Shown piece by piece: positions 1-10,561 of a stretch of DNA of 64,000 nucleotides. Source of the DNA: Roseovarius pelagicus. GTDB taxonomy: Bacteria > Pseudomonadota > Alphaproteobacteria > Rhodobacterales > Rhodobacteraceae. Every line of letters begins with the position of its first letter. The first letter of the stretch is position 1. The stretch lies in the NCBI RefSeq assembly GCF_025639885.1, contig NZ_CP106738.1, positions 806,001-870,000 of the forward strand, given 5' to 3'. The notes under the pieces were generated by a model. That model was given only the letters and a program-made list of their open reading frames with translations, had not been told where the DNA came from and searched no databases. The position numbers and the translations under genes are program-made.

Positions 1-908
1 CGATGGCCCAGCTGCCACCGACCATCTCGCCCGAGGTCAAAGCACAGATGCGCACCGCGCTAGGGCTTGATGCACCCAGCCATGTGCGCTTTGGCAAGTG
101 GTTGTGGCAACTCGGCATCCTTGAACCGTCGGTGTGGATTGATGGCATGTTTGGCACCGCCCTATCCGATGGTCAGGCCCGGATGATCAGCTGGCAGACC
201 CGCGGCCCGGTGATGGATCTGATTGCTCAGCGGCTGCCCCAGACCCTGTGGGTCGTGGGGCTGGCCTATCTTATCGGCACAGCGTTGGCCCTGCCGATCG
301 GTATCTGGTCAGCCTATCGGCAGTATTCGCCGTTTGATCAGATTGCCACCGGGGTCAGTACGCTTGGGTTTGCGGTGCCTCCATTCTTTTCCGGGGTGCT
401 GTTGATCTTGTTCTTTAGTGTGCAGTTGGAGTGGCTGCCCTCGGTCTACGACACCACGCTGGACGTCACCAACTGGCAGAGTCTCGGTCAACAGTTGAAA
501 CAGATGGCCCTGCCGGTCGCTGTTCTCAGCCTGCAAACCACGGCACAGATCAGCCGCTACGTGCGCAGTGCCATGCTTGATCAACTGGGTCGGGACTATG
601 TGCGTGCGACCCGCGCTCGCGGTGTCGGCGAACGGCATTTGTTGCTGCGCCATGTCCTACCCAATGCGCTGGCCCCCGTGGTCAGCATAATTGCCTTGGG
701 CCTGCCGCAGATCTTCGCCGGAGCCATCGTGACCGAGCAGATTTTTCGCGTCAACGGCGTCGGGCACCTGCTGATCACCTCGATACAGGCCAACGATCTT
801 CCCACAGTGCAGACGATTACCGTGTTGCTGGCGGGCCTGATCGTGATCAGTAACCTTCTGGCGGATCTGATCTACGGTGCCCTTGATCCGAGAATCCGCT
901 ATGATTAG
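1..908 (+). CDS. Peptide-type ABC transporter permease, DppB-like (5' end cut by window)
   Basis: Inner-membrane permease of the dipeptide/oligopeptide/nickel family. The visible 301 residues align with the part of DppB-type proteins after the first transmembrane helix. The usual N-terminal helix and the PGDP-like motif lie before the window, so about 45 residues are missing and the in-frame ATG at base 3 is probably internal. Several hydrophobic segments follow. The cytoplasmic loop that contacts the ATPase is clear (ARGVGERHLLLRHVLPNALA), and the protein ends in the family-typical LDPRIRYD. It overlaps the next permease gene by 8 bp, so they form one transcript. The solute is not predictable; binding protein and ATPases presumably lie upstream, outside the window. 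Confidence 0.9.
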   Translation, partial: MAQLPPTISPEVKAQMRTALGLDAPSHVRFGKWLWQLGILEPSVWIDGMFGTALSDGQARMISWQTRGPVMDLIAQRLPQTLWVVGLAYLIGTALALPIGIWSAYRQYSPFDQIATGVSTLGFAVPPFFSGVLLILFFSVQLEWLPSVYDTTLDVTNWQSLGQQLKQMALPVAVLSLQTTAQISRYVRSAMLDQLGRDYVRATRARGVGERHLLLRHVLPNALAPVVSIIALGLPQIFAGAIVTEQIFRVNGVGHLLITSIQANDLPTVQTITVLLAGLIVISNLLADLIYGALDPRIRYD

Positions 909-1749
909 GGCGCGCAGCACCCGCACCCTGTGGCTCGGAAGCATCCTCTTGGCGCTGATCGCGGTCTCTACGCTGATCGGACCAGTAGTCTGGGGCATTT
1001 CAGCCGATCAGATGGACCTCATGGCGCGCAATCAGGGGCCAAGCAGAACGCATCCGTTGGGAACCGATCAGCTGGGGCGCGATTTGCTGGCACGGGTTCT
1101 GGTGGGTGGGCGCATTTCGCTAAGTGTGGGCGCGTTGGCCATGTTGATGTCCGTCGCATCGGGAACTCTGATTGGCGTGACAGCAGGCATGGTGCGCGTC
1201 CTTGATGGGCCACTGATGCGGCTGACCGATCTCTTTTTGTCGCTCCCCCTGCTGCCACTTGTGTTGATTGCCATCACGCTCTTTCGCGCACCGCTCAGTG
1301 TCGCGTTCGGACCAGAGACAGGTATCTTCATATTGGTAGTGGTGGTCATCGGCGCGACCAGTTGGATGCCCACAGCCCGCGTCGTCCGTGGCGAGGTTCT
1401 GGGTGTGATGGGACGCAGCTACATCATGGCCGCGCGCAGCACCGGCACACGGGGCGTCACCATCGCCATGCGTCATGTTTTGCCCAATTCGCGCTCAGCG
1501 ATCATCGTGTCCGCCACCCTCAGCGCCGCAACCGCGATCATCACGGAAAGCACGCTCAGCTTTCTCGGGTTGGGTTTTCCGCCTGACTTTGCCACTTGGG
1601 GGCGGCTGCTCTTTGATGGCACGACCTATCTTAGCGACTATCCCGGCCGCGCCCTGTGGCCGGGGGCCTTGATATCGGCATCGGTTCTGGCAATTGTCTA
1701 CATCGGTGACGGGCTGCGGGACCGGGGCGATCCCCGGTCAAACAGCTAG
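901..1749 (+). CDS. Peptide-type ABC transporter permease, DppC-like
   Basis: Second inner-membrane permease of the same transporter, 282 residues. An N-terminal helix (about residues 9-30) is followed by the DppC hallmark HPLGTDQLGRDLLARVL and then a five-helix permease domain. The ATPase-contact loop reads ARSTGTRGVTIAMRHVLPN. The ATG at 901 is chosen because it overlaps the preceding stop codon region by 8 bp, which suggests translational coupling; an in-frame start at 877 would add only eight residues inside the upstream gene. The stop is 2 bp from the end of the convergent DUF3422 gene. Family assignment is secure; the substrate is unknown. Confidence 0.9.
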   Translation: MIRARSTRTLWLGSILLALIAVSTLIGPVVWGISADQMDLMARNQGPSRTHPLGTDQLGRDLLARVLVGGRISLSVGALAMLMSVASGTLIGVTAGMVRVLDGPLMRLTDLFLSLPLLPLVLIAITLFRAPLSVAFGPETGIFILVVVVIGATSWMPTARVVRGEVLGVMGRSYIMAARSTGTRGVTIAMRHVLPNSRSAIIVSATLSAATAIITESTLSFLGLGFPPDFATWGRLLFDGTTYLSDYPGRALWPGALISASVLAIVYIGDGLRDRGDPRSNS

Positions 1750-1751
1750 GA

Positions 1752-3032
1752 TCAATGCAGCGAATTTCGGATGCGCGCAATGACCCACCAGACTGTCCCG
1801 ATCACCGGCAGCGTGATCGCGGCTGTCATCAATCCGCCGCTCATCCCCAGATGTGCCGCCATCGGATATAGCAGATACCCCGCAAGTGAGACGGCATAAT
1901 AACTGATCGCAACCACGCTGAGTCCTTCAACCGTGCGCTGAAGACGCAGTTGCGCATCAGCGCGCCGGTCCATGCTCTCCAACAAGGCTTGGTTCTGCGC
2001 GCTGCGCTCTACGTCAACGCGGGTGCGCAACAGGTCCCCTGCCCGCATCGCCCGGTCCGCCATGGCACCCAACCGTCGCTCGGTAGCCTCGACAGTGCGC
2101 ATAGCTGGCTCGTACCGGCGCATCATGAATTCGGCAAAGGTCTGGCGCCCTTCATAGCGTTCTTCGCCCAACACCTCGACACGTTGTTGAACGATCCGTT
2201 GGTATGCCGCAGTAGCGGAAAAGCGGAATGAGGATTCCGCCACCATTCCCTCCAACTCCGCCGATACGCTCAGCAGGCCTTTCAGCGTTTCTTCGGCAGG
2301 CCGCTCGCCGGTGCTCATTTCGGCAATGAGCCGGGTCAACTCGGTGTCAATCTCGGCCATGCGTGCGGACATGCCCCGCACCCGCGCAAAGCCCAACATC
2401 GAAACTGTCTTGTATGTCTCGATCTCGCACAGGCGCTGCACAATGCGGCCCAGCCGCCGGGGTCCAGTGCCGGATGGTGCGCTCACGGCAAACCGGGTGT
2501 GACCGGCCGGGTCGATCCGAAAATCCCCGGCGACAACAGCCGCGTCATCGAGAACCCGCGCCACGGCGAGGCTTTCGGAGACAAAACAATTGTCGATCTC
2601 AGATTGCAAAACAGAATCGTCGGAACGTCCGGTCAGACGGATGATAGCCGAAGTGATCCTTGCCCCTGGCGCACGTTCCAGCCAATCAGCAGGAAACAGA
2701 TCGAAATCCGTCGGGTCAAAGGGACGGTCGGAAACACCCTGCTTGAAAATGGTATAGGTCACGAACTCGGTATGGCTTTCCCATTTTAGTTGGTGCCGCC
2801 CGATCTCGCCCGAATAATGGTTCGCATCCGCGCTTGGGTGCGTCGCACCGAACCTGTCGAGCAAATCAATCAAATGTGCCCGGTCCTCGCCACTGTCCCG
2901 CGCGGCGGCCCGGTCTGGTCGCTTGATCGCTAGATAAAGCGCCGTTGCAGGTGCAGCAAGCGATGGAAATGGCCGCGCATGCAGCTCGTTCGATAGCTGA
3001 TAGCGCAATGGATAATCTGCGATGGGCGGCAC
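1752..3032 (-). CDS. DUF3422 family protein
   Basis: A 426-residue protein of the DUF3422 family, common in Rhodobacterales and of unknown function. The conserved opening ending NELHARPFPSL is present, followed by a long, mostly helical middle region and two closely spaced hydrophobic segments near the C-terminus (about residues 360-420), so it is probably membrane-anchored by its tail. The GTG at 3032 is chosen: it has AGGAGC six bases upstream and yields the usual family N-terminus, whereas longer in-frame starts add about 39 unconserved residues. It lies downstream of pntB but is separated from it by a terminator, so it is probably transcribed on its own. Confidence 0.8.
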   Translation of the reverse strand: MPPIADYPLRYQLSNELHARPFPSLAAPATALYLAIKRPDRAAARDSGEDRAHLIDLLDRFGATHPSADANHYSGEIGRHQLKWESHTEFVTYTIFKQGVSDRPFDPTDFDLFPADWLERAPGARITSAIIRLTGRSDDSVLQSEIDNCFVSESLAVARVLDDAAVVAGDFRIDPAGHTRFAVSAPSGTGPRRLGRIVQRLCEIETYKTVSMLGFARVRGMSARMAEIDTELTRLIAEMSTGERPAEETLKGLLSVSAELEGMVAESSFRFSATAAYQRIVQQRVEVLGEERYEGRQTFAEFMMRRYEPAMRTVEATERRLGAMADRAMRAGDLLRTRVDVERSAQNQALLESMDRRADAQLRLQRTVEGLSVVAISYYAVSLAGYLLYPMAAHLGMSGGLMTAAITLPVIGTVWWVIARIRNSLH

Positions 3033-3162
3033 TTGGTGGCTCCTGCGAATTTTCGCCCAATCTACGAATTTCACACCAAAGTGAAATGGATTATTTTGCC
3101 ACATCAAGGGGTTAGCGGTAGACGATTGCATACCGCGGCCATCGCGCACCGCCCCGGATATG

Positions 3163-3187
3163 AAAAGGGGCGCCCAACGGACGCCCC
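3163..3187 (-). terminator. Intrinsic terminator after pntB
   Basis: On the minus strand a GGGGCG stem, a nine-base loop and a CGCCCC stem are followed directly by TTTT. It lies 25 bases beyond the pntB stop codon and before the DUF3422 gene, so it should end the pntA-pntB transcript. Confidence 0.75.
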
Positions 3188-3211
3188 CATAATCCCAGAT
3201 GGACCGATCGC

Positions 3212-4645
3212 TTATTCGATCTTGGGCAACAGGCTGCTGACGCTATCCTTTGCGTCACCATAGAACATGCGCGTGTTCTCCTTGTAGAACAATGGGTTCT
3301 CGATGCCGGAATATCCGGTCCCCTGCCCGCGTTTGCTGACGAACACCTGTTTAGCCTTCCAGCATTCCAGAACGGGCATACCCGCAATGGGGCTGTTGGG
3401 GTCGTCCTGTGCCGCAGGGTTCACGATGTCGTTCGATCCGATAACGATCGCAACGTCCGTCTCGGGGAAGTCCTCGTTGATCTCGTCCATCTCCAAAACG
3501 ATGTCGTAGGGCACCTTAGCCTCTGCGAGCAGCACGTTCATGTGCCCCGGCAGCCGCCCGGCAACCGGGTGGATGGCAAAACGCACGTTCTTGCCCTTCG
3601 AACGCAGCTTGGTCGTCAGCTCGCTCACCGCTTGCTGCGCCTGTGCGACCGCCATGCCGTATCCGGGGATGATGATGATGCTGTCTGCCTCGTTCAGCGC
3701 CGTTGCCACGCCGTCGGCGTCGATGGCAACCTGCTCGCCCTCGACAGCCGCCTGCGCGCCCGCCGGGCCACCGAAACCGCCCAAGATCACGCTGATGAAC
3801 GACCGGTTCATCGCCTTGCACATGATATAACTCAGGATCGCACCAGAGCTACCCACCAGCGCGCCGACCACGATCAGCAGATCATTGCCAAGGCTGAACC
3901 CGATCGCTGCCGCCGCCCAGCCGGAATAGCTGTTAAGCATGCTGACAACCACGGGCATATCCGCCCCGCCGATCCCCATGATCAGATGATAGCCGATGAA
4001 AAGCGCGGCCAACGTCATCAGGAAAAGCGGAAAGAATCCGCCGGTGTTGAAATACCAGATCAGGCAGAGCACAGACAGGGCTGCCGCGCCCGCATTTAGC
4101 ATGTGACCGCCCGGCAGCTTCTTGGCCGCTGTATCGACTTTGCCTGCCAGCTTGCCAAAGGCGATGATTGATCCGGTAAAGGTCACGGCACCGATAAAGA
4201 CACCGAGGAACAACTCAACCCGGAGGATCGCGATCTCGACGCTGTCTTTCTTGGCCAAAAGCGCCGCGAACCCCTCGGTCGCCTTTCGCGCTGTATCGTC
4301 CATCGCCAGAACGCGGACCAACTCGATATGCGCGTTGAAACCGACAAAGACCGCCGCCAGCCCGACGAGGCTGTGCATCGCGGCGACCAGTTGCGGCATC
4401 TCGGTCATCTGTACCCGTTGAGCCACGACGACCCCGATCGTGCCGCCCGCAGCAATCAGCAGCAGCGACAGCAACCAAAGACCTGCCCCCGGTCCGATCA
4501 GCGTGGCAAGAACTGCCAGCCCCATGCCGACGATGCCGTACCAGACGGCGCGCTTGGCGCTTTCCTGACCGGACAAACCACCGAGGCTAAGGATGAAGAG
4601 GATTGCCGCGACCACATAGGCGGCTGTTGTAAAACCGAATTCCAT
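3212..4645 (-). CDS. pntB: NAD(P) transhydrogenase subunit beta
   Basis: Beta subunit of the proton-translocating nicotinamide nucleotide transhydrogenase, 477 residues. With PntA it uses the proton gradient to reduce NADP+ with NADH. The first roughly 260 residues are strongly hydrophobic (membrane domain II). The last roughly 180 form the soluble NADP(H)-binding domain III, with [32 protein letters not shown] and [12 protein letters not shown]. The length matches E. coli PntB. The ATG has AAGGAGG eight bases upstream. It follows pntA by 13 bp, and a terminator lies just beyond its stop. Confidence 0.97.
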   Translation of the reverse strand: MEFGFTTAAYVVAAILFILSLGGLSGQESAKRAVWYGIVGMGLAVLATLIGPGAGLWLLSLLLIAAGGTIGVVVAQRVQMTEMPQLVAAMHSLVGLAAVFVGFNAHIELVRVLAMDDTARKATEGFAALLAKKDSVEIAILRVELFLGVFIGAVTFTGSIIAFGKLAGKVDTAAKKLPGGHMLNAGAAALSVLCLIWYFNTGGFFPLFLMTLAALFIGYHLIMGIGGADMPVVVSMLNSYSGWAAAAIGFSLGNDLLIVVGALVGSSGAILSYIMCKAMNRSFISVILGGFGGPAGAQAAVEGEQVAIDADGVATALNEADSIIIIPGYGMAVAQAQQAVSELTTKLRSKGKNVRFAIHPVAGRLPGHMNVLLAEAKVPYDIVLEMDEINEDFPETDVAIVIGSNDIVNPAAQDDPNSPIAGMPVLECWKAKQVFVSKRGQGTGYSGIENPLFYKENTRMFYGDAKDSVSSLLPKIE

Positions 4646-4658
4646 TGGTTCAGCCTCC

Positions 4659-6233
4659 TTAGGATTTCTGGAACATGGCGAGCATGCGCCGGGTGACGAG
4701 GAAACCGCCGAATATGTTGATCCCGGCCATAAAGACCGAAAGCGACGCCAGCAGGATCACCAACCAAGAGCCCGATCCGATCTGCATCAGCGCACCAAGG
4801 ATAATGATTGACGAGATTGCGTTCGTCACCGCCATCAGCGGCGTGTGCAGACTGTGTGCCACGCCCCAGATCACCTGAAACCCGACAAAGACCGCCAAAA
4901 CAAAGACAATGAAATGCTGCATGAAACTGGCGGGGGCCACCAGCCCCACCGCCAGAAGCAGACCGCCGCCCACCGCCAACAGCGTGACTTGCTGCTTGGT
5001 CTGGGCCTTGAAGGCGGCGACTTCACGCGCCTTCTTCTCTGCAACGGTCAGTTCCTTCGGCGCTTCCTTCTTGGGTTGTGCGGCAATCGCGGCCACCTTG
5101 GGCGGTGGCGGCGGGAACGTCACCTCGCCCGCATGGGTGACGGTGGCGCCACGGATCACGTCATCCTCCATGTCATGCACGGGGGTGCCGTCCTTTTCGG
5201 GCGTCAGATCGGTCATCATGTGGCGGATGTTGGTGGCATAGAGCGTCGACGCCTGTGTCGCCATCCGGCTGGGGAAATCGGTGTAGCCAATAATGGTCAC
5301 GCCGTTGTCGGTCACGATTTTCTCATCCATGACCGTCAGCTTGCAGTTGCCGCCTTTCTCTGCGGCCAGATCGACGATCACGCTGCCCGGCTTCATCGCT
5401 GCGACCATGTCCTCGGTCCACAATTCCGGCGCTTCACGGTTCGGGATCAGCGCGGTGGTGATCACGATGTCCACTTCTGGCGCCAGCTCGCGGAACTTGG
5501 CCAGTTGCGCCTCACGGAATTCTGGCGAAGAAACCGCAGCGTAACCGCCCGTGGCGGCGCCATCGGTCTGCTCTTCCTTAAAGTCGAGATAGACGAACTC
5601 GGCTCCCATCGACTCGACCTGCTCGGCCACTTCGGGCCGAACGTCAAAGGCGTAGGTGATTGCGCCCAGAGATGTGGATGTGCCGATGGCCGCCAATCCG
5701 GCAACGCCCGCGCCTACAACCAGAACCTTTGCCGGGGGCACCTTGCCCGCCGCAGTGATCTGACCGGTAAAGAAACGGCCGAAATTGTTACCTGCCTCAA
5801 TGACCGCGCGGTAGCCTGCGATATTGGCCATCGAGCTGAGTGCATCCATCTTCTGCGCCCGGCTGATGCGGGGCACCATCTCCATCGCTACGACGGTGGC
5901 ACCCTTCTCGGCCGCCTGTTTCAGCTGTTTGTCGTTCGCGCCGGGATTGAAAAAGGTGATCAGCGTCTGACCGTCGCGCAACCGCTTCAGCTCAGTATCG
6001 GTGGGCACGCGGACCTTGGCGACGATATCGCATGTTTTCCAGAGGGCCGCTGCGGTTTTGATCACTTCGACGCCTGCCGCTGTATATGCCGCGTCGGAAA
6101 AGCCGGCCTTCGCCCCGGCCCCGGTTTCGATCGCGCAGTCATATCCCAGTTTCTGCAACTGCAACGCAGAGTCGGGCGTCATCGCCACACGCGCTTCGCC
6201 GTCCAATACTTCCCTAGGTGTTCCGATTTTCAC
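4659..6233 (-). CDS. pntA: NAD(P) transhydrogenase subunit alpha
   Basis: Alpha subunit of the proton-translocating transhydrogenase, about 524 residues. Domain I binds NAD(H): the Rossmann motif GAGVAG is at about residues 174-179, and the alanine-dehydrogenase-like N-terminus begins [17 protein letters not shown] lysine/proline-rich linker leads to four transmembrane segments in the last 110 residues. The GTG at 6233 is chosen for its AGGGGA ribosome site seven bases upstream and because it gives the family N-terminus; starts further upstream add unconserved residues. It is the first gene of a two-gene operon with pntB. Confidence 0.95.
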   Translation of the reverse strand: MKIGTPREVLDGEARVAMTPDSALQLQKLGYDCAIETGAGAKAGFSDAAYTAAGVEVIKTAAALWKTCDIVAKVRVPTDTELKRLRDGQTLITFFNPGANDKQLKQAAEKGATVVAMEMVPRISRAQKMDALSSMANIAGYRAVIEAGNNFGRFFTGQITAAGKVPPAKVLVVGAGVAGLAAIGTSTSLGAITYAFDVRPEVAEQVESMGAEFVYLDFKEEQTDGAATGGYAAVSSPEFREAQLAKFRELAPEVDIVITTALIPNREAPELWTEDMVAAMKPGSVIVDLAAEKGGNCKLTVMDEKIVTDNGVTIIGYTDFPSRMATQASTLYATNIRHMMTDLTPEKDGTPVHDMEDDVIRGATVTHAGEVTFPPPPPKVAAIAAQPKKEAPKELTVAEKKAREVAAFKAQTKQQVTLLAVGGGLLLAVGLVAPASFMQHFIVFVLAVFVGFQVIWGVAHSLHTPLMAVTNAISSIIILGALMQIGSGSWLVILLASLSVFMAGINIFGGFLVTRRMLAMFQKS

Positions 6234-6360
6234 CTGTGCATCCCCTTGTTCTATCCCATGTTCAATGTTCTTGCGGTTCGCGTCACGCCGTTGCGGCAAT
6301 GACCCAATAACTGATTTGCGGTTATTTCACATTACAAAGCGACATGCGGCATACAGAATG

Positions 6361-6810
6361 TCAAAGCCAACGCCGCGTCTTTTGGCAATACCGCGCAAAA
6401 TCCGCCCTGAATTTGCGGCGCAGCATGTTTTCTTCGCCGATAACAAACCTGTTCTCGATGATCCAAACGAATATCGGCAGCAGCACCAGTGCCAGAACGG
6501 CATCCCACCGCAAGATCAGTCCAGCCAGGATCAGAGCATCGGCTAAGTAGATCGGATTGCGGCTGCGTTTAAAAATGCCGGAGGTAATCATTCGCGCCGC
6601 CTCTTGGTGCGGGATGATTGTTGTGCGCGCGCGCCGAAACTCCAGCGCGGCGAGGCCGATCAGCAACACACCACCCCCCACTAACAGGCCGCCGACGAAA
6701 TCCGCCCATGCGCCGCCAAAGGTCAGGTTAAATCCGAAATGATGCGCCTGAATCCAGCTCAGCGCCAGAAACCCGATCAACCAGACCGGCGGTGTGTCGA
6801 GCCATTTCAT
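6361..6810 (-). CDS. Isoprenylcysteine carboxyl methyltransferase-like membrane protein
   Basis: A 149-residue integral membrane protein with about four hydrophobic segments. The ICMT/phospholipid-methyltransferase signature is present: GIFKRSRNPIYLAD at mid-length, and an E-rich C-terminal segment (IENRFVIGEENMLRRKF) ending in an aromatic/basic tail. Bacterial members bind S-adenosylmethionine, but their substrates are mostly unknown; methylation of a small lipid or protein is inferred. It points the same way as pntA, with 127 bp between them. Confidence 0.8.
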   Translation of the reverse strand: MKWLDTPPVWLIGFLALSWIQAHHFGFNLTFGGAWADFVGGLLVGGGVLLIGLAALEFRRARTTIIPHQEAARMITSGIFKRSRNPIYLADALILAGLILRWDAVLALVLLPIFVWIIENRFVIGEENMLRRKFRADFARYCQKTRRWL

Positions 6811-6963
6811 CCGTGACGCCCCCCTTCGCGTCGGGCAGCCACGCGCTACCGTTTGTCTGCATAATCTGCGTTACTTGCCTCCGAAGGGCAATCCGCTACG
6901 CTGCGGCAAATCTGCAGGGTAGAAGCAGGAGCCAGAACACCAATTGCCATCAGAGGTTTTGAC

Positions 6964-7359
6964 ATGACGCGCGACGAATTCAACACCTTCTGCGCCCGGC
7001 TGCCGGAAACCAATCATGTTGTGCAATGGGGCAATGCCGATGTCTGGAAGGTGGATACCAAGGTGTTTGCCATCTGCGGATGGCATGAAAATGACGCGGC
7101 CTTTACGTTCAAGGTTTCCGATATTGCTTGGGAAGTCCTACAGGATCAGCCCGGCATTCGCCCTGCCCCTTACCTTGCTTCGCGCGGGATGAAGTGGTTG
7201 CAACACTACGCGGCACCGGGCTTATCGGATACTGCTCTGAGCGAACATCTGATGTTGTCCTACCTCCTCGTTTCCGAAAACCTGACCCGCAAGAGGCGCA
7301 ATGCGCTCGGTTTGCCGGACACGCTTGAGGCGCTACGGCAGGCAATGACGCAAGACTGA
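6964..7359 (+). CDS. MmcQ/YjbR family protein
   Basis: A 131-residue protein of the MmcQ/YjbR family, which has a CyaY-like fold and was originally described as DNA-binding. Family features include the opening segment ending LPETNHVVQWG, the central VWKVDTKVFAICG, and GMKWLQHYAAPGLSD followed by helix SYLLVSENLTRKRR. AGAGG lies eight bases before the ATG. It stands alone between a divergent membrane methyltransferase and the RTX-Hint genes. The cellular role of this family is not established. Confidence 0.8.
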   Translation: MTRDEFNTFCARLPETNHVVQWGNADVWKVDTKVFAICGWHENDAAFTFKVSDIAWEVLQDQPGIRPAPYLASRGMKWLQHYAAPGLSDTALSEHLMLSYLLVSENLTRKRRNALGLPDTLEALRQAMTQD

Positions 7360-7528
7360 GCGACAGACAGCGCGCTTGCCGCGAGATCGCCTCAATTCAT
7401 CCCGTTTTCGACAGAAATCCAACGTCTTCCCGCCCCAGCGGATTTGTATTCATTTGCGAAACAAAGCGTCGGAACGGCACGAATCGTCCGGCACCCTAGT
7501 AGGCAATATCAGTGGTTGGGCAGAACCG

Positions 7529-10178
7529 ATGGCAACAATGAATTCAGGGCTGGGTGGCCCCGCAGGCTACGGCGAGAACGTATTTTCAAGCAGCCCAAAG
7601 GCCGCAGGCAACGCCGACGACGGATCGGTAGAGATCAATGTCACATCAGTCTTTGGCGCCGGTGGGATCGAATTCTTTGGTAGCAACTATACCTCGATCT
7701 ACCTCAACTCGAACGGTACGATTTCCTTCGGGACCCCCTTTACCGACTATCAGACCACGGATCTGGGCGCGGAAACCACGCCCATGTTGGCACCGTTTTT
7801 TGCCGATGTGAACGTCAATAGCGGCGGTGAAATCTACTGGGATGTCGATCCGGGTTCCAACACGATCACCATGACATGGCTCGATGTGGCCCCCTATAGC
7901 GGCTCTGGCGGTAACTCTTTTCAGGTCGTGCTGACCAGCAATGGCGGTGGCGATTTCACTGTCGAGTATATCTACGAAGATATCCAGTGGACCGGCAGCG
8001 GCGGCAGCGACGTGGCCGATGTAGGCTATACCGATGGCGGCGCAAACGACGTGCTTCTGGACGGGTCGGGCAATGCGAGCGAGTTGCAGAATTACGACAG
8101 CAACGACTTTGACGGTGGTGCCGGGCCCGGCACATATCGGATGGAATTTGAAAACGGCGAACCCGTCAGCATGGATGGCATCGTCGACGGCACCGACGGG
8201 GCCGATACGATCGATGGGAGCTACGCGGGCGATCCGGACGGCGATGTTGTCGACGGCAATGACGCCATCGGCACCGGTGGCGACGAAGATCTCATCTATG
8301 CGCTCGGCGGTGATGACAGCGTAGCCGCTGGCGATGCCAATGACACCGTTTATGGTGGTGGTGGTGACGATACGATCGACGGCGGCGCTGGCAGCGACAC
8401 GATCTATGGCGACAACAACGCGAATGCGAGCGGTCAGGCCGAGATCCCTGAACTGGGACGCACAAGGTGCCGATAACACCAATCTGGAAGGCGGCTTTAC
8501 CCAGAACACCGGCGATATGGATGTTACCGTCAGCTTTGATGACGGTGGCGATAGCGAACCGCTGTTGCGTGTTGAAAGCACCGACACGATTTACACAGAT
8601 ACCGGAGAGCCTTTCGACAGCAACTCGAGCGGATATCTCTATGGCGATAACGATGCGACATCAACCACGCGCATCTCGTTTTCCGGGGCAGAGCGCAGCG
8701 GCTTTGGCAATGAGGTCAGCAAGGTTCAGTTTCGCATTAGCGACATTGACTGGGGCAGCAGCAACCATACCGATATCGTCACAGTCAATGCTTTTGACGC
8801 CAACGGGGATCCGGTCACGGTTGTTATTTCCCCCGATGGCGCAGACACTGTTTCGGGCAACACCATCACCGCGAGCACCTCTGGCGAGAGCCAGGCCGAT
8901 GCTGCTGGTTCGGCACTCATTACCATCGAAGGACCGGTTTCGAGCATCGAAATCGAGTATTCGAACGCCCAGTCGGGGACACAGGCCGTCTGGATCAGCG
9001 ATGTTCATTTCGTCACCATTCCGCCCGTCGACGGCAACGACAGCATCAACGGCGGTGCTGGCCGCGATTTCATCGACGGCGAAGGCGGTGAGGATACCAT
9101 CGACGGTGGCAATAGCGCCGACACCATCTTGGGCGGCGCGGGCGACGATGTCATCGTTGACAGCGGCGGCAGTGGCTCGGCTGACAGCATCGACGGCGGC
9201 ACCGGCAATGACAGCATTGATGCAGGGCACGGCAACGACACCATAATCGGCGGCGACGGCGACGACACCATGACCGGCAACCGCGGCGTGGACATCTATG
9301 ACGGCGGCGCTGGCGACGACGTGATGTACCTGTCCGAGGGCGACACGGCTGTAGGCGGCGATGGCGACGATCTGTTTGTCCTGACCGATCTGGGCGAGAC
9401 AGGCAGCAGTACCATCTCGATTACTGGCGGCGAAGGCGACGAAACCGACGGAGATACGCTGCAACTGTCCCCGGATGTCAGCTATTCGGACATCACATTC
9501 ACCAACACAGATGACAACGCAGGTGGCCTGTCGGGCAACTTTGCCATGTCTGACGGCACGATCGTCACCTTTACCGAGATCGAGAACATCATCTGCTTTA
9601 CGCCCGGCGCGCAGATCCTGACCGAACACGGCCTCCGTGCGATTGAAACGCTACGGGTGGGTGATCGCGTGGTCACACGCGACAACGGGCTGCAACCGAT
9701 CCGTTGGCTGGGCATGCGCACCGTAGCGGGACAAGGTCGCTTTGCCCCCGTTCAGATCGCGCGACACGTCATCACGAACGCCACCCGCCCGCTGCTGGTC
9801 TCACCGCAGCATCGCATCCTGTTTTCGGGATATCAGGCCGAATTGCTGTTTGGGACATCCGAAGTGCTGGTTGCGGCCAAGCATCTGATTGACGGTTGCG
9901 ATGTACGTCAGATCGAGCAGACGCATGTCACCTATGTGCACCTGATGCTGGATGCGCATGAAGTCATTTATGCGGACGGGACTGCAACAGAGAGCTTCCA
10001 CGCGGGTGATGTCGGCCTTTCCGCGCTCAGCGATGCAAGCCGTGACGAAATGTTCGCAATCTTTCCGGAGTTGCGCAGCAACCCGAACGCCCACGGCCGC
10101 ACGGCCCGTCGCTGTCTCAAGCGGCGCGAGGCGCAATTGCTGAACGCATATGATCATTCCGCGAGGGCGGTTGCATAG
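7529..10178 (+). pseudogene. Nidogen-like RTX calcium-binding Hint-domain protein, interrupted by a frameshift
   Basis: Two adjacent reading frames together encode an 882-residue exported protein if one base is removed near 8444. The first part has MATMNSGLGGPAGYGEN, a nidogen-like (NIDO) domain at about residues 38-208 with SNGTISFGTPF and APFFADVNV, and several glycine/aspartate RTX repeats. It then hits a stop at 8474-8476. In the next frame the sequence resumes with SLNWDAQGAD, a beta-rich domain, more RTX nonapeptides (GGAGDD, GGDGDD) and a C-terminal Hint_2 domain starting at the Cys of ICFTPGAQIL (codon at 9595). Such proteins are usually type I secretion substrates without a signal peptide. 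The start at 7529 is the best fit to relatives; 7538 is the alternative. As read, the product lacks its Hint and C-terminal secretion regions. Confidence 0.8.
8444..8446 (+). other. Probable frameshift position in the RTX-Hint gene
   Basis: Frame 1 reads GAG ATC CCT and continues to a stop 27 bases later. Dropping the A at 8444 gives GAG TCC CTG AAC TGG GAC (E-S-L-N-W-D), which rejoins the downstream domain exactly where its conserved sequence begins. This could be a real inactivating insertion or a sequencing error; no slippery heptamer suggestive of programmed frameshifting was seen. Confidence 0.6.
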
Positions 10179-10561
10179 GGGGCAGCATGTTTCGCCGCAA
10201 AAATGCGAAGGTGCCGCCGCATCGTTACCCGCGTGATGCCATAGGCACATGCCAGATCGCGCCCGAGGAGCCGCTCAACGCGATCCGCCCGATGCCCGCT
10301 TTTCTCGGGGCAACCGAACGTATCCGCCGCTCGGGAACCGTCGGTGCAAACCGGGCAGACACAGAGCAAAGACGCGTGATTATGAGTATGACCCCATCAA
10401 AGCGTTCCGAATACAGCAATGTATCCACCGCAAAAAGCCAGCCCGTCAGCCCAGTACGTCAGTACACTCCGGCTGAGCCCTCTCCGGGATCGGCGCGCTC
10501 GTTCTTTTGCGGACCTCTCTACGGAACACCCGTCAATCTCTAGCTTCGGGAAGGATAGAGG
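10179..10561 (+). other. Gap between the two RTX-Hint genes, no supported gene
   Basis: This 383-base stretch has one open frame of 118 codons (10187-10543). It is rich in Arg, Pro and Ser and shows no recognisable domain. The last bases (GGAAGGA at 10549-10555) serve as the ribosome site of the next gene. No clear terminator or promoter could be picked out. Confidence 0.5.

Noticed and set aside
4845-6302. 485-codon open frame on the plus strand
   Set aside because: It lies antisense to pntA, which has full family conservation; the His/Arg-rich product is a typical shadow of high-GC coding DNA.
9040-9380. Short repeated DNA units that could look like a CRISPR array
   Set aside because: The units are in-frame codons for RTX nonapeptides (GGxGxD), with no fixed repeat/spacer lengths.
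8661-9629. 322-codon open frame antisense to the RTX repeats
   Set aside because: Val/Ala-rich shadow of Gly/Asp repeat codons; no start signal or family resemblance.
10187-10543. 118-codon open frame between the RTX-Hint genes, preceded by AGGGGG
   Set aside because: No recognisable domain, biased Arg/Pro/Ser composition, and an irregular second half; not enough to call a gene.
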